The notes: a model not told the origin generated them from the letters alone. A DNA stretch of 64,000 nucleotides from Candidatus Thiodiazotropha sp. LNASS1 (GCF_964212655.1 NZ_OZ156465.1:2232001-2296000), one strand, 5' to 3'; shown: positions 19,566 to 28,978, counted from the stretch's first letter. Numbers and translations: made by a program.

Positions 19566-20230
19566 GTGGAGTGCCAAAACTACCTGTCGTGGTGCTGATT
19601 TCCGGTAGTGGCACCAACCTTCAGGCAATTATCGATGCCACGCTGATCGATCTCCCCATTGAGATCCGCGCTGTTATAAGCAACCGCCCTGATGTCTACG
19701 GTTTGCAACGGGCCGAGCAGGCCGGCATCGAAACAGCTATCCTCAATCACAAGGAGTTCACAGACCGGGAAAGCTACGACCGTGCACTGATGAAATTAAT
19801 CGACCGCTACTCGCCGGGCCTGATCGCCCTGGCCGGTTTCATGCGCATTCTGACGACCGGGTTCGTTCGTCACTATGCGGGACGCATGTTGAATATCCAT
19901 CCCTCGCTGCTGCCGAAATATACTGGATTGAACACGCATCAACGGGTGCTGGACGCACACGATCAACTGCACGGGGCCAGTGTCCATTTCGTCACCGAGG
20001 AACTGGATGGCGGCCCACTGGTTGTACAGGCCCAGGTAACTGTATTGGAGGACGACGACGCTGACGGCCTTGCGGCAAGGGTGTTGCGGAAGGAGCACCA
20101 GATCTACGCCCTGGCAATACGCTGGTTCGCAGAGAAACGCTTATCAATGGATGAGAACGGCGAGGTCATACTGAATGGAAAGAGGCTTGAAAAACCCGTG
20201 GTGTTCACCCCGCTGGAACCTATCGGATAG
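19562..20230 (+). CDS. purN: Phosphoribosylglycinamide formyltransferase
   Basis: Transfers formyl from 10-formyltetrahydrofolate to GAR in purine synthesis. 222 residues, starting at a GTG inside the purM stop (GTGA). Key sites: [16 protein letters not shown] at the N-terminus, LAGFMRIL, the catalytic His within [12 protein letters not shown] and the Asp of [13 protein letters not shown]. The length is typical. It is followed 7 bases later by a DUF3108 gene that is often its partner. Confidence 0.96.
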   Translation: MSGVPKLPVVVLISGSGTNLQAIIDATLIDLPIEIRAVISNRPDVYGLQRAEQAGIETAILNHKEFTDRESYDRALMKLIDRYSPGLIALAGFMRILTTGFVRHYAGRMLNIHPSLLPKYTGLNTHQRVLDAHDQLHGASVHFVTEELDGGPLVVQAQVTVLEDDDADGLAARVLRKEHQIYALAIRWFAEKRLSMDENGEVILNGKRLEKPVVFTPLEPIG

Positions 20231-20237
20231 CTGATCG

Positions 20238-20975
20238 ATGATCAGGCTCCGATACCACAGTGGCTGGCTATTGGGGATTACGGCGCTGTTTTGCTGCATG
20301 CCTTTGAACGCCGACACTGAGGGACTGCTGAAGCCCTTTTCAGCGACATTCAGCGTTAAGCGCAATGTCATTCCGCTGGGTGAATTGATGCTTGAGTTCA
20401 GCCTGAATGAGAAGGGTGAGTACCACTATAATGCCCATACCTTGCCGGGGATGCTTGCGGGTTGGTTCAGTGCCGATGAGATCATCGAAGTGAGTCAGGG
20501 ACGATTGACCGGGGACGCAATCCAACCGATCAGTTATACCTATAAGGATTTGGGGAATGAGAATGAGCGCACAGAATTGGTATTTGACTGGCAGGCAGAC
20601 AAGGTCCGCACTACCAGCGGCGGTGTCACCTGGTCCCAACCCATCGCATCCGGCACTCAGGACAGACTCAGCCAGCAACTGCTGGTACGCCTGCACCTGG
20701 CTGAGGGCAGGGAGGATATCTCCTACCAGGTGGCCGACGGCGGAAAAATCAAGCGCTATCGATTTCTTGTCGAGGGTGAGGAAGAAATCGAAACACCCTT
20801 TGGCCAGATAAATTGCCTGCGGGTGAGGCGAAGCAAAGAGTCACGCAAGCCGGACTACACTATCTGGTTCGCACCGTCGTTGGGCTACCTGCCGGTACAA
20901 ATAGAGCGTAAAAGGTCCGGCCGCCTATACCGGATGGTTGTGGAAACAATCGATCAAAAGGAAAGTACAGATTAG
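20238..20975 (+). CDS. DUF3108 domain exported protein
   Basis: 245 residues. Signal peptide at the N-terminus (GWLLGITALFCCMPLNADT). The remainder is an all-beta protein of the DUF3108 type (FSATFSVKRNVIPLGELMLE near the start; GQINCLRVRRS and YTIWFAPSLGYLPVQIER near the end). Commonly found immediately after purN in this group. No known activity; periplasmic location is inferred from the signal. Confidence 0.82.
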   Translation: MIRLRYHSGWLLGITALFCCMPLNADTEGLLKPFSATFSVKRNVIPLGELMLEFSLNEKGEYHYNAHTLPGMLAGWFSADEIIEVSQGRLTGDAIQPISYTYKDLGNENERTELVFDWQADKVRTTSGGVTWSQPIASGTQDRLSQQLLVRLHLAEGREDISYQVADGGKIKRYRFLVEGEEEIETPFGQINCLRVRRSKESRKPDYTIWFAPSLGYLPVQIERKRSGRLYRMVVETIDQKESTD

Positions 20976-20991
20976 GCTGGAGCCTGATTAC

Positions 20992-21026
20992 CTAGGGCCT
21001 GATAACACTCATCCAATCGGCCCTAG
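20992..21026. repeat. Dispersed CTAGGGCC element, copy 2 (perfect inverted ends)
   Basis: A 35-bp element whose ends, CTAGGGCC and GGCCCTAG, are exact inverse copies. The interior AACACTCATCCAATCGG is the same as in the copy at 16965. It lies between DUF3108 and radC, 24 bases before the radC start. Confidence 0.75.
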
Positions 21027-21050
21027 ATCAAAGACAAGGAGGTCTTTAAT

Positions 21051-21725
21051 ATGCCGATTACCGATTGGCCCATCGATGAACGACCCAGAGAGAAACTGCT
21101 GCAGCGGGGTTCGGAATCACTCTCGGACGCAGAACTGCTGGCCATCTTTCTGCGCACAGGTGTTGCCGGCCAGACAGCAGTGGATCTGGCGCGCAGTCTG
21201 CTGGCCGAATTCGGCGGTCTGCGCCATCTGCTCAGTGCCGACCAGCGACGTTTCTGCAAGTCCAGGGGGCTGGGCATGGCAAAATACACACAACTGCAGG
21301 CGGTCCTCGAAATGGCTCGGCGATACCTGCATGAGCAGCTTGAAACATCCGGCAGTCTGACCGCTCCGGAACAGACCCAAGACTATCTGCGAGCCAGACT
21401 GCGTCACTATGCCTATGAGGTATTCTCCTGCCTGTTTCTAGACAACCGGCATCGTGTGATTCGCTATGAAGAGCTTTTTCGCGGCACGATTGACGGGGCC
21501 AATGTCCACCCCAGAGAAGTCGTCAGACGAGCCCTGGAGCTGAATGCCGCCGCACTCATTTTCGCCCATAACCACCCCTCAGGGGTGGCTGAACCGAGCC
21601 GGGCCGATCGTCAGATCACCCAACGCCTCAAGGATGCCCTGGCACTGGTGGATATCCGTGTTCTCGACCATATCGTGATTGGCGAGGGAGAAGCGGTTTC
21701 GCTGGCTGAACGCGGGCTGATTTAA
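21051..21725 (+). CDS. radC: RadC/YicR family JAMM-domain protein
   Basis: 224 residues. An N-terminal helix-hairpin-helix-like part ([20 protein letters not shown]) precedes a JAB/MPN metalloprotease-like domain whose metal site [14 protein letters not shown] is intact. Despite the name, a role in DNA repair is not established. It has a good ribosome-binding site (AAGGAGG). The gene precedes rpmB-rpmG, the common arrangement. Confidence 0.93.
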   Translation: MPITDWPIDERPREKLLQRGSESLSDAELLAIFLRTGVAGQTAVDLARSLLAEFGGLRHLLSADQRRFCKSRGLGMAKYTQLQAVLEMARRYLHEQLETSGSLTAPEQTQDYLRARLRHYAYEVFSCLFLDNRHRVIRYEELFRGTIDGANVHPREVVRRALELNAAALIFAHNHPSGVAEPSRADRQITQRLKDALALVDIRVLDHIVIGEGEAVSLAERGLI

Positions 21726-21726
21726 C

Positions 21727-21755
21727 TTGCCTCCCAACCCTTACTCTGGTATAAA
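21727..21755 (+). promoter_or_regulatory. Probable sigma-70 promoter of rpmB-rpmG
   Basis: TTGCCT at 21727–21732 and TATAAA at 21750–21755 are separated by 17 bases, starting just after the radC stop. The roughly 60-base leader contains a GC-rich inverted repeat (GGGGG...CCCCC, about 21772–21793) before the rpmB ATG. Confidence 0.7.
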
Positions 21756-21824
21756 TACGCGCCTTTCGCCCGGGGGATAAAGCTATGCCCCCTATCCAGG
21801 GATAACTATTTCGAGGTCTGGACC

Positions 21825-22061
21825 ATGTCAAAAGTCTGCCAAGTCACCGGCAAGCGCCCGGTCACGGGAAACAACGTCTCCCATGCGCACAACAAGACTA
21901 AGCGTCGTTTTCTCCCCAATCTGCATACCCACAGATTCTGGGTCGAGAGTGAAAAACGCTGGGTCCGTCTGCGTCTATCCTCTAAAGGTATGCGCATCAT
22001 CGACAAGAAGGGGATCGATTCGGTGCTTGCCGAAATGCGCGCCCGCGGCGAAAAAGTCTAA
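21825..22061 (+). CDS. rpmB: 50S ribosomal protein L28
   Basis: 78 residues, standard size. N-terminal [20 protein letters not shown] and [16 protein letters not shown] are typical of bacterial L28. Only one Cys lies in the N-terminal region (no zinc-binding CxxC pair), as in the zinc-independent form common in Proteobacteria. Co-transcribed with rpmG 17 bases downstream. Confidence 0.98.
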   Translation: MSKVCQVTGKRPVTGNNVSHAHNKTKRRFLPNLHTHRFWVESEKRWVRLRLSSKGMRIIDKKGIDSVLAEMRARGEKV

Positions 22062-22078
22062 CCCAGGAGCCCAGAGTC

Positions 22079-22234
22079 ATGCGTGATAAAATCAAACTCG
22101 TCTCCAGTGCCGGCACTGGACACTTCTACACCACGACCAAGAACAAGCGCAACCAACCGGGAAAGATGGAGATCAAAAAATTCGATCCCAAGGTACGCAA
22201 GCATGTGATGTACAAGGAATCGAAGATCAAATAG
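22079..22234 (+). CDS. rpmG: 50S ribosomal protein L33
   Basis: 51 residues, read directly from the sequence: [20 protein letters not shown] at the start, then [20 protein letters not shown], ending in KESKIK. It lacks the CxxC pairs of the zinc form. CAGGAG precedes the ATG. Last gene of the rpmBG operon, followed by a terminator. Confidence 0.98.
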   Translation: MRDKIKLVSSAGTGHFYTTTKNKRNQPGKMEIKKFDPKVRKHVMYKESKIK

Positions 22235-22256
22235 ATCTGAACCCTCCCTGGTAGAG

Positions 22257-22280
22257 ACCCGCCTCCTCGGCGGGTTTTTT
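22257..22280 (+). terminator. Rho-independent terminator of rpmBG
   Basis: ACCCGCC and GGCGGGT form a 7-bp stem around TCCTC, followed by a run of T, 22 bases after the rpmG stop. Confidence 0.92.
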
Positions 22281-22322
22281 ATGTCCGGACGGATAATCCG
22301 ATAGACTCCGATCAGCCTGGCT

Positions 22323-24314
22323 TCACGACATCTTTTCGAGCAACAGATTACCGGCGCTATCCGCTGTACAACGCCAACCGGGCGCCAACCAAGTGGTTGA
22401 CGCCATTTCCGTAATCAGCGCCGGCCCCGCAAGCGCCTGCCCCACAGCCAGTTGCGCTCTCTCATACCGCGGCACTGGTATATCCACTCCCCAGACTGTC
22501 AAATGCTCGCAAGCCTCGGCCGGCTCGGATCCGGCTGTAACATTCAATGCAATCGTTGTCTGCGGACCACGCAGGGCCACACGCAGATTAACCAACTCCA
22601 CGGGCGCCGACATGCGATGGCCGTAACGAATTTCGTGTCGCTCATGGAAATCGATTTCCGCCCGCTCCAGGCTGCTCCAGGGGACGGTAAGGGTATAGGA
22701 TTGTCCCAAATAGCGCAGATCCAAGGCATATTCAGCCTCGATCCGATCCCTGGCTATGCCCTCCTCCACAAGATCTGTCACTCCACCCTGCGCGAGCCGG
22801 GAAAACGCCTGTCGGAGTTCACTGTCGCTCAATGCCTGCAACAGCCCAAGACGGGCATGCACCAACTGACGTCCCGGCCGGGTTGCCAACATTCCCAAGG
22901 CGGACAGGACACCCGCGTTGAGCGGCACCAGGGCGGAGCGCATGCCCAGGGCGTCGGCCAAAGCACACACATGCAACCCACCCGCGCCACCGAATGAGAG
23001 CAGGATATAACTGCGCGGATCAACTCCCCGCTCAACTGAAATCACGCGCAGGGCACGCGCCATATGCTCGTTGGCGACTCTGATCACTCCCTCCGCCGCC
23101 CTGTGCAGAGAGAGCCCAAGCCGCTGCGCCAATTGCCCCATTGCCTTCTCAGCCGCCTGCATATCGAGTTGCATACGCCCACCCAGGAAAGCACTGTTTC
23201 GCAAACGGCCGAGGATCAAATTGGCATCCGTAACCGTCACTTCGGTGCCGCCACGGGCATAACAAGCCGGTCCGGGGTCGGCTCCAGCAGACTTCGGACC
23301 TACCTGCAACATGCCCCCCGCATCCACCCAGGCAAGTGAGCCGCCCCCGGCACCGATGGTATGCATATCCACCATCGGCACAGCCACAGGCCAGGGTCCG
23401 ATATGCCCCTCCCGGGTCAATCTGGGGCTCCCGTCAATCAATGCCACGTCGGTGGAGGTTCCCCCCATATCGAGGGTCAGAAGCTGGCTGCGACCCGATG
23501 CCGCGGCCACATAGCCGGCACCGACCAAACCGCCTGCCGGGCCTGAGAGCAGCATCCGCACTGCCTGCCGTGCAGCCTGATCCGCCGAGATCGCCTCGCC
23601 GGAGCTCTGCATCACTGAGATTCGCGCCCCGCCAAGACGTACCCGCAGGCGCTCGATATAACCCTCCACCAACGGTCCCACCCAGCTGTTGAGCCAGGTG
23701 GCTATCCCACGCTCATACTCGCCGCTTGCCGGCAGTACGCTGGAGGAACGGGAACAAAAGATACCTTCAGGTATCGCTGCCTCTATCTTCCTTTCGAAGC
23801 GGTCATCGAGATAACTGAACAACAGGTTAATCGCCACAGCCTCGGGATTTCGGCGGGCAACCTCGCCCTTCAGCGTATCGATATCCTCATCGCTCAGTGG
23901 CTCGACCAGTTCTCCCTGGCTGTCAAGGCGGCCGCCGGTTTGCAGACAGTCGTTCGCCGCCACAGGCGCAGCCCTGGCGTGCGGCTGCAGATTATAGAGT
24001 TCACTGCGCGCCTGACGTCCGATCGTGAGGATATCCTGCAGGCCACGATTACCGATGTAGAGTGTATGCACGCCCTTGCCCTCCAAGGCGGCATTGGTAG
24101 CGACAGTAGAGCCGTGCACAATAACCAGATCGCTTGTCCCAAGCCCCAGCTCTTCTATTCCTTGCAGGATGGCCTGTTCCGGTGCCTGTGGCGTCGACAG
24201 CACCTTGTGTATCCGCATCTCTCCAGCGCGGTACAGAACGAAATCGGTGAAGGTGCCTCCTGTATCGACACCCAGCAGATAACCCGTTTCATTCTGGCAA
24301 TCAAAGCCGTTCAT
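22323..24314 (-). CDS. Hydantoinase A / 5-oxoprolinase family protein, without its usual partner
   Basis: ATP-dependent amidohydrolase-type subunit of the HyuA family. 663 residues from the ATG that follows GGAGGG; a TTG one codon earlier is also possible. Motifs: GVDTGGTFTDFVLY at the N-terminus, HGSTVATNAALEGKG and the second ATPase loop LTLDMGGTSTDVALID. In most genomes HyuA works with HyuB, encoded next to it. Here the gene is flanked by the rpmG terminator and by a divergent ABC operon, so no HyuB is nearby. The substrate (hydantoin, 5-oxoproline or a ketone) cannot be told. Confidence 0.88.
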   Translation of the reverse strand: MNGFDCQNETGYLLGVDTGGTFTDFVLYRAGEMRIHKVLSTPQAPEQAILQGIEELGLGTSDLVIVHGSTVATNAALEGKGVHTLYIGNRGLQDILTIGRQARSELYNLQPHARAAPVAANDCLQTGGRLDSQGELVEPLSDEDIDTLKGEVARRNPEAVAINLLFSYLDDRFERKIEAAIPEGIFCSRSSSVLPASGEYERGIATWLNSWVGPLVEGYIERLRVRLGGARISVMQSSGEAISADQAARQAVRMLLSGPAGGLVGAGYVAAASGRSQLLTLDMGGTSTDVALIDGSPRLTREGHIGPWPVAVPMVDMHTIGAGGGSLAWVDAGGMLQVGPKSAGADPGPACYARGGTEVTVTDANLILGRLRNSAFLGGRMQLDMQAAEKAMGQLAQRLGLSLHRAAEGVIRVANEHMARALRVISVERGVDPRSYILLSFGGAGGLHVCALADALGMRSALVPLNAGVLSALGMLATRPGRQLVHARLGLLQALSDSELRQAFSRLAQGGVTDLVEEGIARDRIEAEYALDLRYLGQSYTLTVPWSSLERAEIDFHERHEIRYGHRMSAPVELVNLRVALRGPQTTIALNVTAGSEPAEACEHLTVWGVDIPVPRYERAQLAVGQALAGPALITEMASTTWLAPGWRCTADSAGNLLLEKMS

Positions 24315-24632
24315 CAACCCTCCATCTCAGTGAACACACTCATATCGGAAACATACTCTGTTTAGGGCCTGTTAACAGACCCTAGCCTAATTGTGGAATC
24401 GATCGGCACCGGTGCAGTATGGAGAATACTGCCTGGAGGTCAAATCCCGCTTTACAGCCCGGCCGCAAAGGTCGGTATTCCATCGACCGCAGCGATTGCC
24501 TCTGGCCGGCGGTATGATTTGCGTAGCAGTTTAAACACAAGGTCTTGCATAGCGTACAAAGGGTGATATGTTTGGCAGGTCTCTGCCTTGGCGGCCTTTC
24601 CCGCACTGTGCGGACAGCCAACTATTACGCTT
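24315..24632. other. Intergenic region between divergent hyuA-like and ABC-transporter genes
   Basis: 318 bases. Apart from the palindrome at 24363–24384 I see no gene. Both flanking promoters must lie here but no convincing -35/-10 pair stands out. Confidence 0.5.
24363..24384. repeat. Short palindrome TAGGGCCTGTTAACAGACCCTA
   Basis: A near-perfect 22-bp palindrome related at its ends to the CTAGGGCC elements at 16965 and 20992. Intergenic. Confidence 0.6.
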
Positions 24633-25544
24633 ATGCCCAAACTGTTAACAACAAGTCAACTCAGCCGTCACTTCGGAAGCAGCCAGGTAGTATCTGCTGT
24701 TGATCTGAAATTGATGCGGGGTGACATTCTTGGCTTGCTGGGACCCAATGGTGCGGGCAAATCGACTATCATGCGGATGCTCAGCGGTGACCTTGCACCC
24801 AGCGCAGGCACCATATCCATCTGTGGAGAGGACCTGTTAAACCGGCCGACCCAGGCAAAACGTTTTATCGGCTACCTCCCGGAACGCCCTCCCCTGCATC
24901 GTGACCAGACCGTGGATGAGTATCTGTGGGACTGCGCCCACCTGCATGGACTGAAAAGAAGACAATCGATGCAGGCACGGGAACGCACCAAGAAGCGCTG
25001 CGGCCTGGAACAGGCGGGAAGACGACTGATACGAAAACTCTCCAAGGGTTTTCAACAACGGGTCGGTCTTGCCCAGGCGATCATTCACGACCCTCGGGTT
25101 GTCATCCTGGATGAGCCGACAGACGGACTGGACCCGGCACAGATCCGCCAGGTTCGTGAATTGATCCAGGAACTTGCCCATGATAAAGGGGTGATCCTGT
25201 CCAGCCATATCCTGCCGGAGATAGAAGCGACCTGTAACCGGGTCACCATTCTGCAACAGGGACAGAGCGTCTATAGCGGGGAGATAACGCCACCGGCGCA
25301 GACCTATTATCGTATCGGCCTCGACCGGAACCCGGAGCCGGAATCGATCAAGGCGATGACCGGGGTGGCAGAGGCAGAGCAGATGCACACCGACTACTAT
25401 CGCATCACCTTGGAACCGGGCTGCCAACCCAGTGAACTGGCACGACAGATCGTGGCGCAGGGATGGGGCTTGATTGAGCTGAAACCGGAGCGGATGAGTC
25501 TCGAACAGCTGTTTCTGCAGGCCACCACCGGGGGGCATTCATGA
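24633..25544 (+). CDS. ABC transporter ATP-binding protein (GldA-like)
   Basis: 303 residues from the ATG giving MPKLLTTSQLSRHFGSSQ, the normal start of such subunits; an in-frame upstream extension has no family support. Walker A GPNGAGKST, signature LSKGFQQRVGLAQAI and Walker B VVILDEPTDGLDP are complete. A C-terminal domain of about 90 residues is of the type seen in exporters such as GldA/NosF. It overlaps the permease gene by four bases. Substrate unknown. Confidence 0.92.
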   Translation: MPKLLTTSQLSRHFGSSQVVSAVDLKLMRGDILGLLGPNGAGKSTIMRMLSGDLAPSAGTISICGEDLLNRPTQAKRFIGYLPERPPLHRDQTVDEYLWDCAHLHGLKRRQSMQARERTKKRCGLEQAGRRLIRKLSKGFQQRVGLAQAIIHDPRVVILDEPTDGLDPAQIRQVRELIQELAHDKGVILSSHILPEIEATCNRVTILQQGQSVYSGEITPPAQTYYRIGLDRNPEPESIKAMTGVAEAEQMHTDYYRITLEPGCQPSELARQIVAQGWGLIELKPERMSLEQLFLQATTGGHS

Positions 25545-26266
25545 CGCCCTATCTGGCCTGGATGGAGTGGCGGAGACTGATGCGCACACCACTGCCCTGG
25601 GTTATCTTCAGTCTCAGTCTGAGCCTGCTGAGCTGGCAGTTTCTCGCCACGCTGGAGATCTTCAACGGTATGCAGTCGTCCAACCGCAGCCTGGGACTGA
25701 GCCACCATCTGGGGTTGCAGCTCTACGGTCTTGCGTCGGTGCTGATCCTTATCATCACGCCGATCATTACGATCCGCAGTTTCAGCGAGTCGTTTCGCGA
25801 TGGCAGTTATGCCCTCCTGAGCAGCGCACCGCTATCAAACCTCTCCATACTTGCGGGCAAATTTCTCGCTATCCTGATGTTTCAGTTTTTGTTCATCCTG
25901 ATACCGTTACTGCTTTGCGTAAGCCTCACCTCAGGCATCCAGCTTGACTTCGGACTGTTGTTTGCCGCCACCCTCGGATTACTTCTGTTGAGCGGCGCAT
26001 TCACCGCTATCGGTCTCTACTTCTCGACACTCAATGAGAACCCGGGAATCGCTGCCGCAGGCAGCTATGGTCTGCTGTTGTTGATTTCACTGCTCGATCA
26101 AAATACCGAGGGCGGCAGTTTTATACACTGGCTGGCCTGGCCCTCCCACTATCTCGATCTGCAGCTCGGTCTCATACGTTTCGGTGATCTGGCCTACTTC
26201 CTGTTACTGATGCTCTTCTTTCTAGGCCTGGCGCTATACAGGCTCGACAAGAGGCGTCGTGGATGA
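25541..26266 (+). CDS. ABC transporter permease (GldF-like)
   Basis: 241 residues with six hydrophobic segments, beginning with a TM at about residues 20–37 (WVIFSLSLSLLSWQFLATL) and ending with one near 218–232. It resembles the ABC-2 type, single-subunit permeases of GldF/NosY. The gene is linked by ATGA-type overlaps to the ATPase before it and the GldG-like gene after it. Confidence 0.9.
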   Translation: MTPYLAWMEWRRLMRTPLPWVIFSLSLSLLSWQFLATLEIFNGMQSSNRSLGLSHHLGLQLYGLASVLILIITPIITIRSFSESFRDGSYALLSSAPLSNLSILAGKFLAILMFQFLFILIPLLLCVSLTSGIQLDFGLLFAATLGLLLLSGAFTAIGLYFSTLNENPGIAAAGSYGLLLLISLLDQNTEGGSFIHWLAWPSHYLDLQLGLIRFGDLAYFLLLMLFFLGLALYRLDKRRRG

Positions 26267-27597
26267 TTAATTGGGTAGGCTCACGTCTCAACGATCTGCT
26301 GTTCCATCTGGTGATGACCGTCTTGCTGGTGCTGCTGGCCTGGCTCAGCAGTCGCTACGACATGCAGTGGGATTGGACCCGCCAGGGCAGCAACAGCCTC
26401 AACCCAGCCAGTATCGATATCCTGCAACGCACACCGGGTGAGCTGAGCATAACGGCATATGTGGGAGAAACGGCCAAGCTGCGTGATCGCATTCAACGCT
26501 TTGTGGCCCGTTATCAGCACCACAAACCAAATATCGAGTTGACCTTCATCGATCCCCTGCGCCACCCTGATGAAGCGCGCCGTCAGGGCATCAGCCTATC
26601 CGGTGAGATTGTGCTGCGCTATGAACAGAGGGAGGAGCGTATCCAGAAAGTGGACGAGGAGCAGTTCAGCAACGCCATCCTGCGCCTGGGCCGTGACAAC
26701 AGCTACTGGATAGCAGGGCTCAGCGGCCATGGCGAACGCGATCTTACGGGCAAGGCGAATCACGATCTTGGCGAGTTCGGTCAATCTCTCAAACAGCAGG
26801 GATACCAGATCGCGGGGCTTGACCTCGCCACTTCATCCGGCCCGCCCGACAATACCGCATTGCTGGTCATCGCCTCCCCTATCCGCGCCCTATTGCCAGG
26901 TGAGATTGAACGGCTTTCCGAATATGTTGCGGAGGGTGGCAACCTGTTGCTGTTGAGCGACCCGGACAACTGGATTCTGGGTGATTTGATACAGCAGCTT
27001 TTCGGTATCGAACAGTTACCGGGCACGATCGTGGATGCCAATGTCAAGGCGTTGGGTATCGATAATCCGGCCATCACTGTGGTCCCGGAATATTCCAATC
27101 ACGAAGCCACCCGGGGATTCAATCTGCTGACCCTGTTTCCACAGTCGGCGGCGCTCACACTCTCCGAGCAGCGGGATTGGGAAGCGACGCCCCTGTTGCG
27201 AACCCTGGATAAGAGTTGGAACGAAACCGGTCCACTGAGTGGTGATATCGAACGCAATCCATTGGCAGGTGAGGAGGCGGGCCCGCTCACGATCGGCATT
27301 GCTCTCGAACGCCGGCACAATGACAGGGAACAGCGGATACTGGTGATCGGTGATGGTGACTTTCTCGCCAACAGCTATCTCAACAATGCCGGCAACCTTG
27401 ATCTTGGTCTCTCGCTCTGCCGCTGGCTGGTCGGGGATGATCAGCTGATCGGCATACCCGCGCCACAAGCCAGCGACCGCGAACTGCATCTGTCGAGGCT
27501 TGCCATCGGCACAATCGGCCTCGGTTCCCTGATTGTGCTGCCGCTCATGCTACTGGCTGTCGGCGCTGTCATGGCCTGGCGACGGAATCGTGCATAG
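26263..27597 (+). CDS. GldG-like membrane-anchored auxiliary protein of the ABC transporter
   Basis: 444 residues. One TM near residues 12–28, then a large presumably periplasmic domain of the GldG/ABC_transp_aux type with NSLNPASIDILQRTPGELSI at its start and LLLLSDPDNWILGDL in the middle. A C-terminal TM lies near 420–438. In Bacteroidetes GldA/F/G support gliding, but the same three-gene group is widespread in Gammaproteobacteria with unknown substrate. It precedes a DUF4340 gene by 2 bases. Confidence 0.87.
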   Translation: MINWVGSRLNDLLFHLVMTVLLVLLAWLSSRYDMQWDWTRQGSNSLNPASIDILQRTPGELSITAYVGETAKLRDRIQRFVARYQHHKPNIELTFIDPLRHPDEARRQGISLSGEIVLRYEQREERIQKVDEEQFSNAILRLGRDNSYWIAGLSGHGERDLTGKANHDLGEFGQSLKQQGYQIAGLDLATSSGPPDNTALLVIASPIRALLPGEIERLSEYVAEGGNLLLLSDPDNWILGDLIQQLFGIEQLPGTIVDANVKALGIDNPAITVVPEYSNHEATRGFNLLTLFPQSAALTLSEQRDWEATPLLRTLDKSWNETGPLSGDIERNPLAGEEAGPLTIGIALERRHNDREQRILVIGDGDFLANSYLNNAGNLDLGLSLCRWLVGDDQLIGIPAPQASDRELHLSRLAIGTIGLGSLIVLPLMLLAVGAVMAWRRNRA

Positions 27598-27599
27598 CG

Positions 27600-28079
27600 A
27601 TGGTATCAAGAACCAAAATCAATCTGCTCCTGCTTGCTGTAGCAGGTCTGTCGGGACTGCTGGTATGGTTATCACAACCAGCCCCCCTGCCGCCCCTCAC
27701 CCACCTCGATCCGCAACAGATCACCCGCATAAGGATCAATGATCTTCAGGGGCGTGAGATCAGTTTGATGCGGCGACAGAACCAATGGATGAGCGGCGAC
27801 CAACCCGCCGATCAATCCAGGGTCGAGCAACTGCTGAAAATCTGCCGGACCCCCAGCCTGAGCCGATTCACAGCCCCTGATGACCTGGAACCCTACGGCC
27901 TGGCACCATCCCCTATCGTGATGACACTCGATGACACGACACTCAGCTTCGGCAACAACGATCCGGTCAATGGCTGGCGTTATGTCCTCCATCAGAGGCA
28001 GATGCACCTGATTGCGGATGGCTTCTATCACCACCTCATCGCACCGGCTGAAGCCTGGCTGGCGAAAACCACAGATTAG
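27600..28079 (+). CDS. DUF4340 domain protein, companion of the GldAFG-like transporter
   Basis: 159 residues. One N-terminal TM (INLLLLAVAGLSGLLVWLS) followed by an extracytoplasmic domain with the DUF4340 pattern (ITRIRINDLQGREISLMRR). It is shorter than the two-repeat forms of this family. Its position, two bases after the GldG-like gene, points to a shared role at the membrane; function unknown. Confidence 0.8.
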   Translation: MVSRTKINLLLLAVAGLSGLLVWLSQPAPLPPLTHLDPQQITRIRINDLQGREISLMRRQNQWMSGDQPADQSRVEQLLKICRTPSLSRFTAPDDLEPYGLAPSPIVMTLDDTTLSFGNNDPVNGWRYVLHQRQMHLIADGFYHHLIAPAEAWLAKTTD

Positions 28080-28096
28080 TATGAGAACCTGAACGA

Positions 28097-28912
28097 ATGC
28101 CTGAACTGCCGGAGGTCGAAACTACACGCCGGGGCATAGCCCCCCATATCACCGGCCAACGCATACGCCAGGTCACTATCCGTCAACCCAGGTTGCGGTG
28201 GCCGATTCCCGAGGATCTGCCGTGCACATTGAAGGGGAGGAAGCTGTTATCGGTGGACAGGCGGGGCAAATACCTGCTGATGGCCTTTCATCACGGCACC
28301 TTGATCATGCATCTCGGCATGTCCGGCAGCCTGCGCATTGTCGAAGCTGATACGGCAATACAAAAACACGATCATTTCGACCTTCTACTGGGCAATGGCC
28401 TGCGACTCAGACTGCGTGATCCAAGACGTTTCGGCGCAGTACTCTGGACCGATCAACCGGCCATCAACCACCCCCTGCTCGCCGATCTCGGTCCGGAACC
28501 CCTTGGCGACACGTTTGACGGCGACTATCTGTTTGCCCGGGGCAAGGTGCGTCGTACCGTGATCAAACAGCTGATCATGGACAGTAAGACCGTTGTCGGA
28601 ATCGGAAACATCTATGCCAGCGAGTCCCTGTTCCGTGCTGCCATCCATCCCACCCGACCCAGCAACCGGATCTCCCGCCGGCGCTATCAGAGACTAGCAG
28701 AGGAGATCCACGACGTACTCGAGGAGGCAATCGCCCAGGGCGGCACCACCCTGCGGGATTTTCTCAAAGAGGACGGCAATCCCGGTTACTTCGCCCAGTC
28801 GCTTCAGGTCTACGGCAAGCCGGGGAAGCCCTGTCCAAGATGCGGTGGGACTATTCGCAGCAAAACCATCGGACAGCGTTCCACATTCTTCTGCCCCGCC
28901 TGCCAGCGCTGA
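28097..28912 (+). CDS. mutM: Formamidopyrimidine-DNA glycosylase
   Basis: Removes 8-oxoguanine and other oxidised purines from DNA and nicks the site. 271 residues. The N-terminus MPELPEVETTRRGI provides the catalytic Pro2 and Glu3, and Lys in RRGKYLLM is present. The C-terminal zinc finger has its four Cys (CPRCGGTI...FFCPACQR). Separated by 17 bases from the DUF4340 gene. Confidence 0.97.
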   Translation: MPELPEVETTRRGIAPHITGQRIRQVTIRQPRLRWPIPEDLPCTLKGRKLLSVDRRGKYLLMAFHHGTLIMHLGMSGSLRIVEADTAIQKHDHFDLLLGNGLRLRLRDPRRFGAVLWTDQPAINHPLLADLGPEPLGDTFDGDYLFARGKVRRTVIKQLIMDSKTVVGIGNIYASESLFRAAIHPTRPSNRISRRRYQRLAEEIHDVLEEAIAQGGTTLRDFLKEDGNPGYFAQSLQVYGKPGKPCPRCGGTIRSKTIGQRSTFFCPACQR

Positions 28913-28978
28913 TGAAAGAAAGATGCTGCTTGACACTCTCGCCACCCCCTCCTAGCATGCGTGGACTTTGTGTGAGTC

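Noticed and set aside
18699-19628. 309-codon frame opposite purM
   Set aside because: Antisense shadow of purM, which has all motifs.
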